DNA of 64,000 bases from Flavobacterium microcysteis (lineage in GTDB: Bacteria > Bacteroidota > Bacteroidia > Flavobacteriales > Flavobacteriaceae): the NCBI RefSeq assembly GCF_006385255.1, contig NZ_VFJE01000056.1, forward strand, positions 124,001 through 188,000, given 5' to 3'. The notes below the pieces were generated by a model that saw only the letters and a list, made by a program, of their open reading frames with translations, did not search any database and was not told where the DNA came from. Shown here piece by piece: positions 42,806 through 51,800 of this stretch. Every line of letters begins with the position of its first letter. Positions within the stretch are counted from its first letter, which is position 1. The translations under genes were made by a program, and so were the position numbers.

Positions 42806-44064
42806 TATTTCGCTAGTTGATTGATTAAACCTGTTGCATAAAGCAGTTGAAAGTAGCTTTGGCGGTAGTGTTGCAAAGCCTCATAATATTGCTGTTGTGT
42901 TTCCAACCAGCTACGTTGCGCTTCTAAAAAGTCGATAATGGTTGTGCCGCTTTTCAAATAGGCATATTTTACATTGTCTAAAATAGACTGAGACTGCTCT
43001 AAGACTGTTTCGAAATTCTGCACGTTCTGTTTCTGTAGCTTGTAGCTTGCATAAGCCGTTTTGATTTCGGTTTGCAATTGTTCTTGTATCGTAAAAAGAT
43101 GTTGCTCGGCCTGTTTTTTCAGCACAACTGATTTTTTTATCTCACCTTGATTCCGATTGAAAAAAGGGAGGTCAAACGTGGCATAAATACCCCAATAGGG
43201 AATAGTATTTTGAGGGTTATAGATAACTCCAACTTCCGGCTGTGGGAATGCAAGCGATTTCTGAAGCTTGATGTTGCTGTCCGAAACTTCAATCAATGTT
43301 TTGGCAGTTGTGATGTCACTGCGATTTTCAAGAGATTGAGCAAGCAAACCTTCTATGTTTTCAGAACCAGAAAAAAGAAATGGGTCTTTCATATCAATGC
43401 TCAACGAATCTTTACTACCTAACAAAAAGCGTAGTTCGGTTTTTTTATTGGCATGTTCCTGCAGCATTGTTTTATATTGGATGGCATATTGCTTGGATAA
43501 TAATTGGGTACGATACAGGTCGGTTTGCGTAATAACCTGATTTTTATAACGGTTTTGGTTGGTAATAACAAGGCTGTCAATGTTGTTTTTGGCAGAAGTC
43601 AGAATATCTAATTGTTTTTGGGCTACCCATACCTCTAGCCATTTTTGAGCTACTTCAAGAAATAAGTTACGTTCTGTTTCTGCATAGCTTTTCTCTGCAA
43701 AGGCAATATTCTTGCCTGCCATATCTATTTTGTGTTTGCGCTGTCCTGCAACCTGAAAAGTTTTTCCCAATTGAAAAGCATATTGGTTGTTTATGGCGCT
43801 GTATAAATCAGAATTGGGTGCTGCATTTTTTTGAGAAGCAATATTGATATAGTTCAGTCCTAATTTTGGATTATACCACTGTTTTGAAGTGATGGCTTCT
43901 GCTTGAGCGATACCTATAGCAAATTGTTCGGTTTTTAAAAAGGGATTGCTGGCTTTTGCTGTTTGCAAAGCTCGTTGCAGGGTATACTTTTCCTGCGCCT
44001 TTGCCGTGTGACTAAACACGAAAAGAAGAGCAATCGATACTGGGAGTTTGAAATGAAAAATCAT
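42805..44064 (-). CDS. TolC-family outer-membrane efflux channel
   Basis: A 419-residue protein with signal peptide MIFHFKLPVSIALLFVFSHTAKAQ. It consists of long coiled helices with the duplicated TolC pattern (YTLQRALQTAKASNPFLKTEQFAIGIAQAEAI near the start; LQTEIKTAYASYKLQKQNVQNFETVLEQSQSILDNVKYAYLKSGTTIIDFLEAQRSWLETQQQYYEALQHYRQSYFQLLYATG at the end) of CusC/CzcC channels. It is the exit duct of the efflux system and is translationally linked to the adaptor gene by a 1-base overlap. Confidence 0.9.
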   Translation of the reverse strand: MIFHFKLPVSIALLFVFSHTAKAQEKYTLQRALQTAKASNPFLKTEQFAIGIAQAEAITSKQWYNPKLGLNYINIASQKNAAPNSDLYSAINNQYAFQLGKTFQVAGQRKHKIDMAGKNIAFAEKSYAETERNLFLEVAQKWLEVWVAQKQLDILTSAKNNIDSLVITNQNRYKNQVITQTDLYRTQLLSKQYAIQYKTMLQEHANKKTELRFLLGSKDSLSIDMKDPFLFSGSENIEGLLAQSLENRSDITTAKTLIEVSDSNIKLQKSLAFPQPEVGVIYNPQNTIPYWGIYATFDLPFFNRNQGEIKKSVVLKKQAEQHLFTIQEQLQTEIKTAYASYKLQKQNVQNFETVLEQSQSILDNVKYAYLKSGTTIIDFLEAQRSWLETQQQYYEALQHYRQSYFQLLYATGLINQLAK

Positions 44065-44168
44065 TATGCCTTTTTTATAGGCACAAAAGTCTTTATTCCC
44101 TATGGAAAGGGGCGTTAGAGAATCAATAGAAAAAAATTAGAATTTTATTAGAGAACGAAGTAGTTACA

Positions 44169-44777
44169 CTAACAGCAATTCAAATTTGCCTGAATAGGAG
44201 GGCATTTTACAGTTCCATAACTGCAATATACACAGCAATCGCCTGGAAGAGGTTTTAATCTTGTTTTGCAATTTTCGCATTCGTAAAAATAAACGCAGGC
44301 ATCTGTTGGCATAATCTCTGCTTTTTTGTGTCCGCAGTCAGGGCAGGTTATTGTAGAGTTAAGGTCTGCGGTTTTGCTATTGGATGTTGTACAGCTATTG
44401 CAAGAAGCATGCATTTTGTTTCGTCGGTAATTCCAAAAAGTGGCTATTAAAAGTCCAAGCATGCCCGCATATAGAAAATAAGTCCAATAATCACTATCGT
44501 TAAAATGATAACCGTAAAAAATTAATAACCCGCTTGGAATGGCTACTAATAACGGATACAGGCAACGGTGTTTGAAATAAGAAATGACAAGTCCGGCAAT
44601 ATTTATCAAAACCATTATCTGAAAAATCCACATCGACCAGCCTCCAAAAAGTTCAAAACTCCCCAATCCCAAAGCCGAAGCTGTAAAAGCGAATATCGGA
44701 AAACAGCAAGGTGAAAAGATTGCTGTTAGAAAAAGGCCAATAGTTCCGAATTTGTCAATGTTTGGAATAAGTTTCAT
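44169..44777 (-). CDS. MerC-like membrane protein fused to a GDCCVxC metal-binding domain
   Basis: A 202-residue protein. The N-terminal four-helix part (residues 1-125) has the MerC vicinal cysteine pair in SPCCFPIFAF. The cytosolic tail has CNSC, CPDCGHKKAE and the GDCCVYCSYGTVKCPP motif of small GDCCVxC metal-binding proteins, and ends NCC. Mercury uptake is known for MerC, but no merA or merR is near, so transport or sensing of another thiophilic metal is plausible. It overlaps the kinase gene by 4 bases. Confidence 0.8.
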   Translation of the reverse strand: MKLIPNIDKFGTIGLFLTAIFSPCCFPIFAFTASALGLGSFELFGGWSMWIFQIMVLINIAGLVISYFKHRCLYPLLVAIPSGLLIFYGYHFNDSDYWTYFLYAGMLGLLIATFWNYRRNKMHASCNSCTTSNSKTADLNSTITCPDCGHKKAEIMPTDACVYFYECENCKTRLKPLPGDCCVYCSYGTVKCPPIQANLNCC

Positions 44778-46165
44778 GCTTTGTTTTTATTATGATAAGT
44801 GATTTGGTGTAGCTCAACAGTAAACACCGTTCCTTTTTCAGCAGAAGAAATAACGTTGATTTCTCCTTTATGGAGTGTTATGATTTTTTGTGTAAGCGAA
44901 AGGCCAATACCGTTTCCATCTGCATACTTTTTATTTTCGCCCCTATAAAATGGAGTAAAGATATTTTTGATATCCTCTTTAGAAATACCAATGCCTTTAT
45001 CAGCAAATCGTAATAGGATTTTTCCATCACCATAAGAAAAGGAAACAGTGCTCTGCTTGTTGTCTGAAAACTTACAGCCGTTTTCAAACAGATTCACAAA
45101 AGCTACTTTTAGAAGATATTCGTTACCGTTTACAGAGATCTGGTCATCATTCTCGAAATCGCTTTCAAAATGGATGTCAATCTTGTAATCAGGATTTGCC
45201 TGCTGTGCTTGTGAGCGTGCATCCAATAATATTTCGTCTATACGGACAGGCTTAAAAGAAATTTCGGATGGATCATAACTTGCTTTTGCCAGATCCAGCA
45301 GGCTGTTTGAAAGACGGGCTAGTTTTTTGGCATCCGCCAACGTGTTAGTGACCACGTTTTTATATTCACTGATTGTACGGTCTTTATGCGTAGATAATTC
45401 CAATTCAGCAATAATGGCCGCAAGCGGCGTTCTTAACTCATGGGAAATATTGGAAACAAAATGTTTTTGCGCCTCAAACGAATTTTCCAACCGATCTAGC
45501 ATTTCGTTGAATGTGTTGGCCAGTTCTGAAAGCTCGTCTTTGCTTCCGTTACTCATTAGGCGTAAGTCAAGATTGGTAGCTGAAATGTTGGCTGCCTTTT
45601 CTGTCATTTCCTTTACCGGCCCGAATGCTTTTTTTGAAAAGAAGCGTCCGGCAATGTAGATAAACAAGACTGAAATAATAAAAACGATAATGATGGTTTT
45701 GAATAAGCTGTCGAGTTTGGTATAGCCATATTGGTCATAAGCTGTGGCGGTAACTATAAAATAGCTGCCTTGAAATTCATACCGAAGCCCGATAACTTGC
45801 CAATCCTGCTGATAAAAACTGATTTCTCCTTTTTGGTTAATTTCGTTTATCATCTGTTTGGTTTCCTTTACATAATCGATGTCAACAGCATCATGATAAA
45901 GCAAGTGAAAGTACGGGTCGTAAATAGCGACTTCTACTTCATTTAGTATTCTTCGGTTGTTATGATAGATTTCCTGTAAGTTCTTTTTATCGACTCTGGC
46001 ATTTAAAAAGAGATTGGCTTTGGTAATAGCTTCTTTTTTTAGCAGTAAATAAAACTCCTTTTCTCTATTCTCTTTAGCAGTAAAATAGATAACTGCAGCG
46101 AAGACTAATAAGATTGTCGCTGTAATAAGAGTGAATAGTAAGGTGAGGCGTGTCCTGATTTTCAT
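44774..46165 (-). CDS. Heavy-metal sensor histidine kinase (CusS-like)
   Basis: A 463-residue inner-membrane kinase. Membrane helices lie near residues 10-28 and 155-175, with a periplasmic sensor between them, then a HAMP linker (KEMTEKAANISATNLDLRL), HisKA (KHFVSNISHELRTPLAAIIAELELS) and HATPase (NLFENGCKFSD, DKGIGISKED, GNGIGLSLTQKII). It follows the response regulator with a 1-base overlap and precedes the MerC-like gene with a 4-base overlap. Metal sensing is inferred from the efflux genes downstream. Confidence 0.92.
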   Translation of the reverse strand: MKIRTRLTLLFTLITATILLVFAAVIYFTAKENREKEFYLLLKKEAITKANLFLNARVDKKNLQEIYHNNRRILNEVEVAIYDPYFHLLYHDAVDIDYVKETKQMINEINQKGEISFYQQDWQVIGLRYEFQGSYFIVTATAYDQYGYTKLDSLFKTIIIVFIISVLFIYIAGRFFSKKAFGPVKEMTEKAANISATNLDLRLMSNGSKDELSELANTFNEMLDRLENSFEAQKHFVSNISHELRTPLAAIIAELELSTHKDRTISEYKNVVTNTLADAKKLARLSNSLLDLAKASYDPSEISFKPVRIDEILLDARSQAQQANPDYKIDIHFESDFENDDQISVNGNEYLLKVAFVNLFENGCKFSDNKQSTVSFSYGDGKILLRFADKGIGISKEDIKNIFTPFYRGENKKYADGNGIGLSLTQKIITLHKGEINVISSAEKGTVFTVELHQITYHNKNKA

Positions 46166-46845
46166 TATTCTGCTTTCAAAATAAATCCCATTCCTGATTT
46201 GGTGTGTATCAATTTTTTGTCAAAATCCTTGTCGATTTTTTTTCTCAAATAATTGATATAAACATCAATAAAATTGGTGCCTGTATCAAAATGTGTATCC
46301 CATACTTTTTCGGCAATTTCAACTCGTGATAATACCCGTTCCGGATTGTGCATCAGATACTCCAACAGCTTAAATTCTTTTGGTGTAAGGCTTATTTCTT
46401 GTCCGTCCCGTTTCACTATTTTAGTGTGAAGATTCATTTCAAGGTCAGCAAAGCGCACAATAAATCCGGTGTTATTTGCTGTTTTAGTATTGCGTTTTAG
46501 CAAAGCACGGATACGTACCAACAGTTCGCGCATTTCAAAAGGCTTGACCAGATAATCGTCTGCTCCGGCATCAAATCCTTCTACTTTGTCGTCTGTCGTG
46601 CCCAGGGCTGTCAACATGATAATAGGAATGTCGGGTTTGGTTTCCCGTATGTGTCTGCATACGTCGATTCCATCCATTTTTGGCAAAATAATATCTGTAA
46701 TAATCAGGTCATAATCGTTTTGCAGGGCTAACTTCTTGCCTGAAAGTCCGTCGTAGGCCAAAGTAATGGCAAATCCCTGTTCTTCAAGCCCTCTTTGTAT
46801 GAGTTCGGCTACCCTTTGATCGTCTTCTATTACTAAAATTGCCAT
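46165..46845 (-). CDS. OmpR-family response regulator (CusR-like)
   Basis: A 226-residue regulator with receiver (VIEDDQRVAELI, phospho-Asp in LIITDIILPKMDG, LTALGTTDD, YLVKPF) and winged-helix DNA-binding domain (ISLTPKEFKLLEYLMHNPERVLSRVEIAEKVW, then FIDVYINYLRKKIDKDFDKKLIHTKSGMGFIL). It is first in the metal block, with a -7 element at 46871-46878. It probably switches on the efflux and transport genes downstream. Confidence 0.93.
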   Translation of the reverse strand: MAILVIEDDQRVAELIQRGLEEQGFAITLAYDGLSGKKLALQNDYDLIITDIILPKMDGIDVCRHIRETKPDIPIIMLTALGTTDDKVEGFDAGADDYLVKPFEMRELLVRIRALLKRNTKTANNTGFIVRFADLEMNLHTKIVKRDGQEISLTPKEFKLLEYLMHNPERVLSRVEIAEKVWDTHFDTGTNFIDVYINYLRKKIDKDFDKKLIHTKSGMGFILKAE

Positions 46846-46870
46846 TTTTTTCTTTTTGGAGTGGAATATA

Positions 46871-46878
46871 CAAAGCTA
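46871..46878 (-). promoter_or_regulatory. -7 element of the metal block (TAGCTTTG)
   Basis: The minus strand reads TAGCTTTG, an exact TAnnTTTG match, 26 bases before the regulator ATG. Confidence 0.5.
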
Positions 46879-46959
46879 CGAAATAAGCTGTATTATAAAG
46901 AAGTGATGTAAAGAGAGGTGAGTTACAGTAAAAAATGCTTTAAGACTTACCTTATTGAC

Positions 46960-47439
46960 TTATAAGTTATCTAATATAGAAATCAGATATTGTTTGGTCA
47001 GAGCAGAATTTTCTTTTACAAAATCAATGTTGGTTTCTTCAGAGGTTATAAGAATTTGCCCCCTATAAATAATACCACTTGCATTGCTAAAAATAGCTTC
47101 TTCATTGTTAGAGTCTACTTTTACAAAATCCCCCTTTTTTAGATTGCTTGATACAGTAATGTAAATTTCTGCCACAGAATCTTTAATAGCATAAGGGAAT
47201 AAATATTTGGCATTAAGTATGGGATTAAATTCCTTACGATTTGTTTCTTTGATTTTAATAGTAATAACCCCGAAATCATGGTTTCTTGAAATCTTTAAGT
47301 CAGTAATAACACCTGAAAATTTAATGTCATTTGATATTAAATCATGAATCCTTTTTTCTTTTTCCCAATTCTTGTCCTGAATAATTGAGTTTACTATCAA
47401 TAAAATAATAATAATCGGGATGATGTATTTATATTTCAT
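46960..47439 (-). CDS. Hypothetical membrane-anchored protein
   Basis: A 159-residue protein with one N-terminal membrane helix (YKYIIPIIIILLIVNSII) and a soluble beta-rich remainder with polar composition (IKFSGVITDLKISRNHDFGVITIKI). No family was recognised. It is very rich in A and T and in Asn, Lys and Ile codons compared with the metal genes. It lies at the far end of the RHS gene block, where immunity or orphan genes are often found. The function is unknown. Confidence 0.5.
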   Translation of the reverse strand: MKYKYIIPIIIILLIVNSIIQDKNWEKEKRIHDLISNDIKFSGVITDLKISRNHDFGVITIKIKETNRKEFNPILNAKYLFPYAIKDSVAEIYITVSSNLKKGDFVKVDSNNEEAIFSNASGIIYRGQILITSEETNIDFVKENSALTKQYLISILDNL

Positions 47440-47546
47440 GATATTAGCTGATAGATTGGTGTTTCAGGAAAAACTATGCTGAATCTTATCGAAAATTCCA
47501 AGAAAAGGAAACCACAAAAATAGTCTTTTAAGAATTGAAATACTTC

Positions 47547-47912
47547 CTAATCCCGCACATTTAACCGTATCAATAATGTGTCATTTTTCCCTTCCGTAAC
47601 AAATACCGCATTGTCAGAACGGCTATATCCCTGTGAGATTCTTAAAGTATCATATCCGTCTTTTAAAAACATGATGTCATAATCAGTGTTACAACTTGCG
47701 ATACCGCAGCTAAAAAACTTCAAAACATTAAAATATCCATCAATATCGGTCGTGTCAATTCTAGAACCTTGGCTTGAATTCATTTTTACGACAACACCTT
47801 TTAATCTTTCACCCGTAATAGCATCTTCTACTACACCAGACTCTCCAACATCCATATCGCAGGATACTAAAGCAAAAAAACATATATAGGGTAAATATAG
47901 ATAATGTTTCAT
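47547..47912 (-). CDS. Small lipoprotein with carboxypeptidase-regulatory-like fold
   Basis: A 121-residue lipoprotein (signal MKHYLYLPYICFFALVSC, Cys 18). The mature part GVVEDAITGERLKGVVVKMNSSQGSRIDTTDIDGYFNVLKFFSC and later KDGYDTLRISQGYSRSDNAVFVT match the seven-strand beta-sandwich of carboxypeptidase-regulatory-like domains. It could be an immunity lipoprotein or envelope component of the RHS block. The actual role is unknown. Confidence 0.55.
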   Translation of the reverse strand: MKHYLYLPYICFFALVSCDMDVGESGVVEDAITGERLKGVVVKMNSSQGSRIDTTDIDGYFNVLKFFSCGIASCNTDYDIMFLKDGYDTLRISQGYSRSDNAVFVTEGKNDTLLIRLNVRD

Positions 47913-48104
47913 GGTTTAAATATTTATATAGGAGATGTCTTACCGATATAAAAGTTGCGTTTTGATTTTGATTTTGAGGCTGAATTGTTGTATGTTGAAA
48001 TTTTAAGAAACAAAATAATAACCAACTACAACCGTGATTTCATGAGTCGAGGTTTAACTATTTATGGACTGTAAGGAAACTTCTATAGCTTAGTTGGTTG
48101 AAAA

Positions 48105-48293
48105 TTAAAAAGGTAGCTTGTGTTTTTCTAATATTTCTTTTGCAATTACATCAACCTCTTCTTCTTTTTCTTGTTTTGTTGCATTCAGGTAAACATTTTT
48201 TACTTCGAGTAAAATTTTCTGACTAGGAGTAGTTTCAGAATGTAATATTAGGCTATGAAGAATCCAGAATCCAATACTTCCATATTTCATCAT
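48105..48293 (-). CDS. Short hypothetical protein, possibly a remnant
   Basis: A 62-residue frame: a short hydrophobic N terminus (YGSIGFWILHSLILHS) and a charged helix (KQEKEEEVDVIAKEILEKHKLPF). No relative was recognised. It lies between two lipoprotein genes in AT-rich DNA and may be a truncated or small real gene. Confidence 0.3.
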   Translation of the reverse strand: MMKYGSIGFWILHSLILHSETTPSQKILLEVKNVYLNATKQEKEEEVDVIAKEILEKHKLPF

Positions 48294-48345
48294 TACTTTT
48301 CAAAATTAACACGCTTTTTTTAGTCTCATTTATATAAAGATTAGA

Positions 48346-48855
48346 TTATTCTTTCAATCCTCTTATTATCTTGTAATCAATAATCTTAATGTCTTCGTAA
48401 TTAGTATTATAAGTTTTAGTGTCATAATATTTGCCATTGATAGTTTGACCGCTTCCAAAAGGAGAATCTGGATTATCGACAGGTTGGTAGAGAAAATTCA
48501 CATAGATTAAAGCCATACCTAAACCATGTTCCCCTATTTCGATGCTTTTATCAAGTCTCAAGCTATTCCATAAATCAGTATCATTCTTTCCTCTTATAAC
48601 TATCGCATTTTTTACATTAAGTTGCAAGGTGTCTGTGATATTTCTTGCCAATAATTTTTCCTTATTGCCTTCATAGACAGGATAAAAATTCATTACCCTG
48701 AATGTTCCATGGAATGAAGTCGGAAACGTAATAACGCCAATGCCTTCAAAATTTCTTCTAGGCTCGGTTTTTTGGACATATCTACCTCTATTTTTATCTG
48801 TATTGCATCCTACAAGAAGGAGTAGGATGCAAAATGTTTGTAAAAATACTTTCAT
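48346..48855 (-). CDS. Lipoprotein, candidate immunity protein
   Basis: A 169-residue lipoprotein (MKVFLQTFCILLLLVGC, Cys 17). The mature part is polar and beta-rich (GVITFPTSFHGTFRVMNFYPVY, LNVKNAIVIRGKNDTDLW) with no known domain. It begins 3 bases after the stop of the metzincin-tipped RHS gene, the usual place for an immunity gene. An envelope-anchored inhibitor would suit a protease acting outside the cytosol. This is inference from position only. Confidence 0.55.
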   Translation of the reverse strand: MKVFLQTFCILLLLVGCNTDKNRGRYVQKTEPRRNFEGIGVITFPTSFHGTFRVMNFYPVYEGNKEKLLARNITDTLQLNVKNAIVIRGKNDTDLWNSLRLDKSIEIGEHGLGMALIYVNFLYQPVDNPDSPFGSGQTINGKYYDTKTYNTNYEDIKIIDYKIIRGLKE

Positions 48856-48858
48856 AAT

Positions 48859-51800
48859 TTAGAATTTTTTTTGTGCACGGGTGCTTCCATCCGGCATATC
48901 TATAAAATCGCCTTTTTGATCTACGACTAAGGTGCCAAAAACTCTTTTTATACTTTTATTTGCTTTTGACCTTGACATCGCATGTTCTATCCATTTTGTG
49001 TATTGTATTAGATGCAAGTTCGTACCGTCTCCACCCATAAAATTTGTTTCAAATCCTTCGAAAGGAATGGTATTTTTATCCATAGCGAAACTTGCATTCC
49101 TATAATCATCATACCTATCTGCAAGACCAAATAAATGAAGGGTTTCATGGACAACAGTATGATTGTCTTTTCCGGAATTATATATGGTTCCTTTCTTATT
49201 AGTTAGTAGAGAGTGCTTAAAACCATTTTTTCCAAATGTGGACCATTGAACATTGGAAATCCCATCTTCTGATTTGAATTCTAATATATTTTCGCCTCTT
49301 TTCAGATTGTCCTTGTTTTTTTTCTTATCATAGGCATAATTTATTTCTACAGAAACGTCTACATCTCCTACTTTTTTTGATTTTATGTTATCTTTTGCAT
49401 ATGTATTCAATTCATTTGCTCTTTTGCTACTTGCGCCGCTACCGGTTATATAAACAGTGCCACTTATTTTTAAACCGATAAATTTTCCTTTACTGTCAAA
49501 AAACAAATCCATTATATAGTCTTTACCATCGAAGTCGGAAAACCCAATAGGATCATTATTAACATATGCATAAGGACTTTCACTCATAAACTTTTCTGTT
49601 AATGGATCAATATTCATCCACCTTCCAATCGCAGGGTCATAATTCCTGGCCCCGTAGTCGTAAACATTCAGTCCAAACTCGTCCTGTAGCTCCTTTCCGT
49701 TATACTTATACTTGTACTCCAACGGCGCACTAGGCCTTCCTGGTCTCAAGCTTACCTTTTCGTCAATCCTTTGGAAGGAATTCCAATCTGAACTATAGTT
49801 AGTATGTTTGAGTCCAAATGGGTAATAATGGTTTTCTTCAATAATCTTAAGAACATTAGTGGCTGGATCTATCCCGTATGAAAGCCTGATGTTTCCCAAA
49901 TGGTCCGTATAATTATAGACATAATTATAACTTTCAGGCGTTATTACTGTCGGGTTTAATAAATCACCTCCCATAACGGAAGGCGTATAATTCACATAGC
50001 CTTCAGCGGTAGGAAAAAACAATAGGAGTTTGCCTTTGTACTGGAATCCCTGCAAATAGATAAAATATGTTGCTGTACCAGCTTGTGTAACTGCCTTTTG
50101 TATTTTTTTTCCGGCAGCATCGTAAAGATATTCAATTTTATCCGATTCTGAGCCAAAAACAATCTTTGTTGGCAGATTTAGGTGGTTGTACAGGATTTGC
50201 GTAATACCTTTGTTCTGATCAGAAATCATATTCCCATTAGCATCATAAGCATAGTCGTCTTCGGGGTCAGTAATTCCGTCGGGACTATCGTCACTGAAAC
50301 CTTGGGGGTTAAAACTATAGTCAAGCACTTTCATTAATTGATTTTTCTTCTGTGGATGATAGCTGTAGGCCAGTCTATCCATCTCAAGGGCCATAAAATC
50401 TCCGTCATATCCTCCATTTCTGGACAAATCTGTAATATTCCCATTCTTATCATAGGAGATTTCTTCATCATAAGAATTAAGAACCGAGCCCCTTTTTTGA
50501 TAAATAGCTTTATTAAGACGGTTAAGATTGTCGTATTTGTAGCCATAAGATCTTACTATGTCATTACTTGAAGTTCTCCAGAAGGTTTCTGAAATATTGC
50601 CATTGTATAAAGGTTTTATCTCGCCATAAACTGTGTTTTCTACGGTCTCATAGTTGATCTTAAATGCAAAAAGGTCGTCAGGACTGCCTGGCTGTACAAG
50701 ATTGTCTATCTTGTTGATTTCTTTTAGCCAACCTTTAATGTTGTAGGCATAATCTGCCTTCTGCAGGCAGGCATTTCCGTTTAGATCATTGCCTCCTATC
50801 CGTTTAGAGATAATCTGTCCGAGTTCGTCATAACTGTTAAGGCTAAGTAACTGTTCAGTTCGTCCTGAAATCTGGTGTGTATGCGAATAAAGCCTGTTTT
50901 GTGCAGTATATTTGTAACGGTCGTAGACCTTGATATCTCCTGCGCCAGTTGCTCTAGCATGAGTCGTAAGTGTATAGATCTTTTTTCCTGAAAAATCCAA
51001 CTTGCTATCAATGGTCGTGTGGCCGCCGAGATAATTGATGTTTTTTGTCCTAATTGGCCTTTGCTTGTAATCATATAGAATAGAGGAAAGCTCGCCCGTA
51101 TAACTGCTTGTTGCTTGTAGTACCCGGATCCATGTGCCCGTTTGTAATCCTTTTGGCTTTTGTACGGTATTGAAATACACTTCTTGCCCTTCGACGACAC
51201 TAAAATCTATAGGAGCATTCGGATACGCATAGTCGTCATAATAATTTACAGACAGTATGTGGTATCCGGAAGTAGGGAAGGACTGGTTGGTATACCTCAC
51301 GGCTATGCCATTGATGTTGTTATCCGAAACAGACTTGCTATCGCTGAGGTTTGAGGTCATTCCATCTAATTGAGTCTGCAGAGATTGTCTAGTAGAACTA
51401 TCTATATTCGAATTTATAGGCATCCATCCCGTCAATATTGGTCTGTTGAATACGTCATACTTGGTCACGAGCCAACCTGTAAAATCTACATCATTGAAAG
51501 GAGATAATGTAGGGCCTGTTGCTGCTACCCTGTCGAGCTTGTCATAGACAAGATACTCCCATTGCTTTCCGGGCAGTTTTTTTTCAATGAGCCTGAACTT
51601 GCCATCATATTTATATTGGAAACAAAGGTCTGATACTACGCTTTGGTTTATGACGGTATTATAAACGGTTTGTGGTCCGAAGAGAGATGGATCGAGAGGC
51701 GCCGTAAGAGTCTGATTCAGGCTTTGGAATGTACCTGAACCAGGATAGTTGTCAGTAAATCTCAGCTGGTTGTTCTCTACATATACGGTATATCTTGGAT

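Noticed and set aside
48020..48099. Inverted pair AACCAACTA / TAGTTGGTT in the spacer before the 47547 gene
   Set aside because: Only 9 bases with a 62-base gap in AT-rich DNA; chance is likely.
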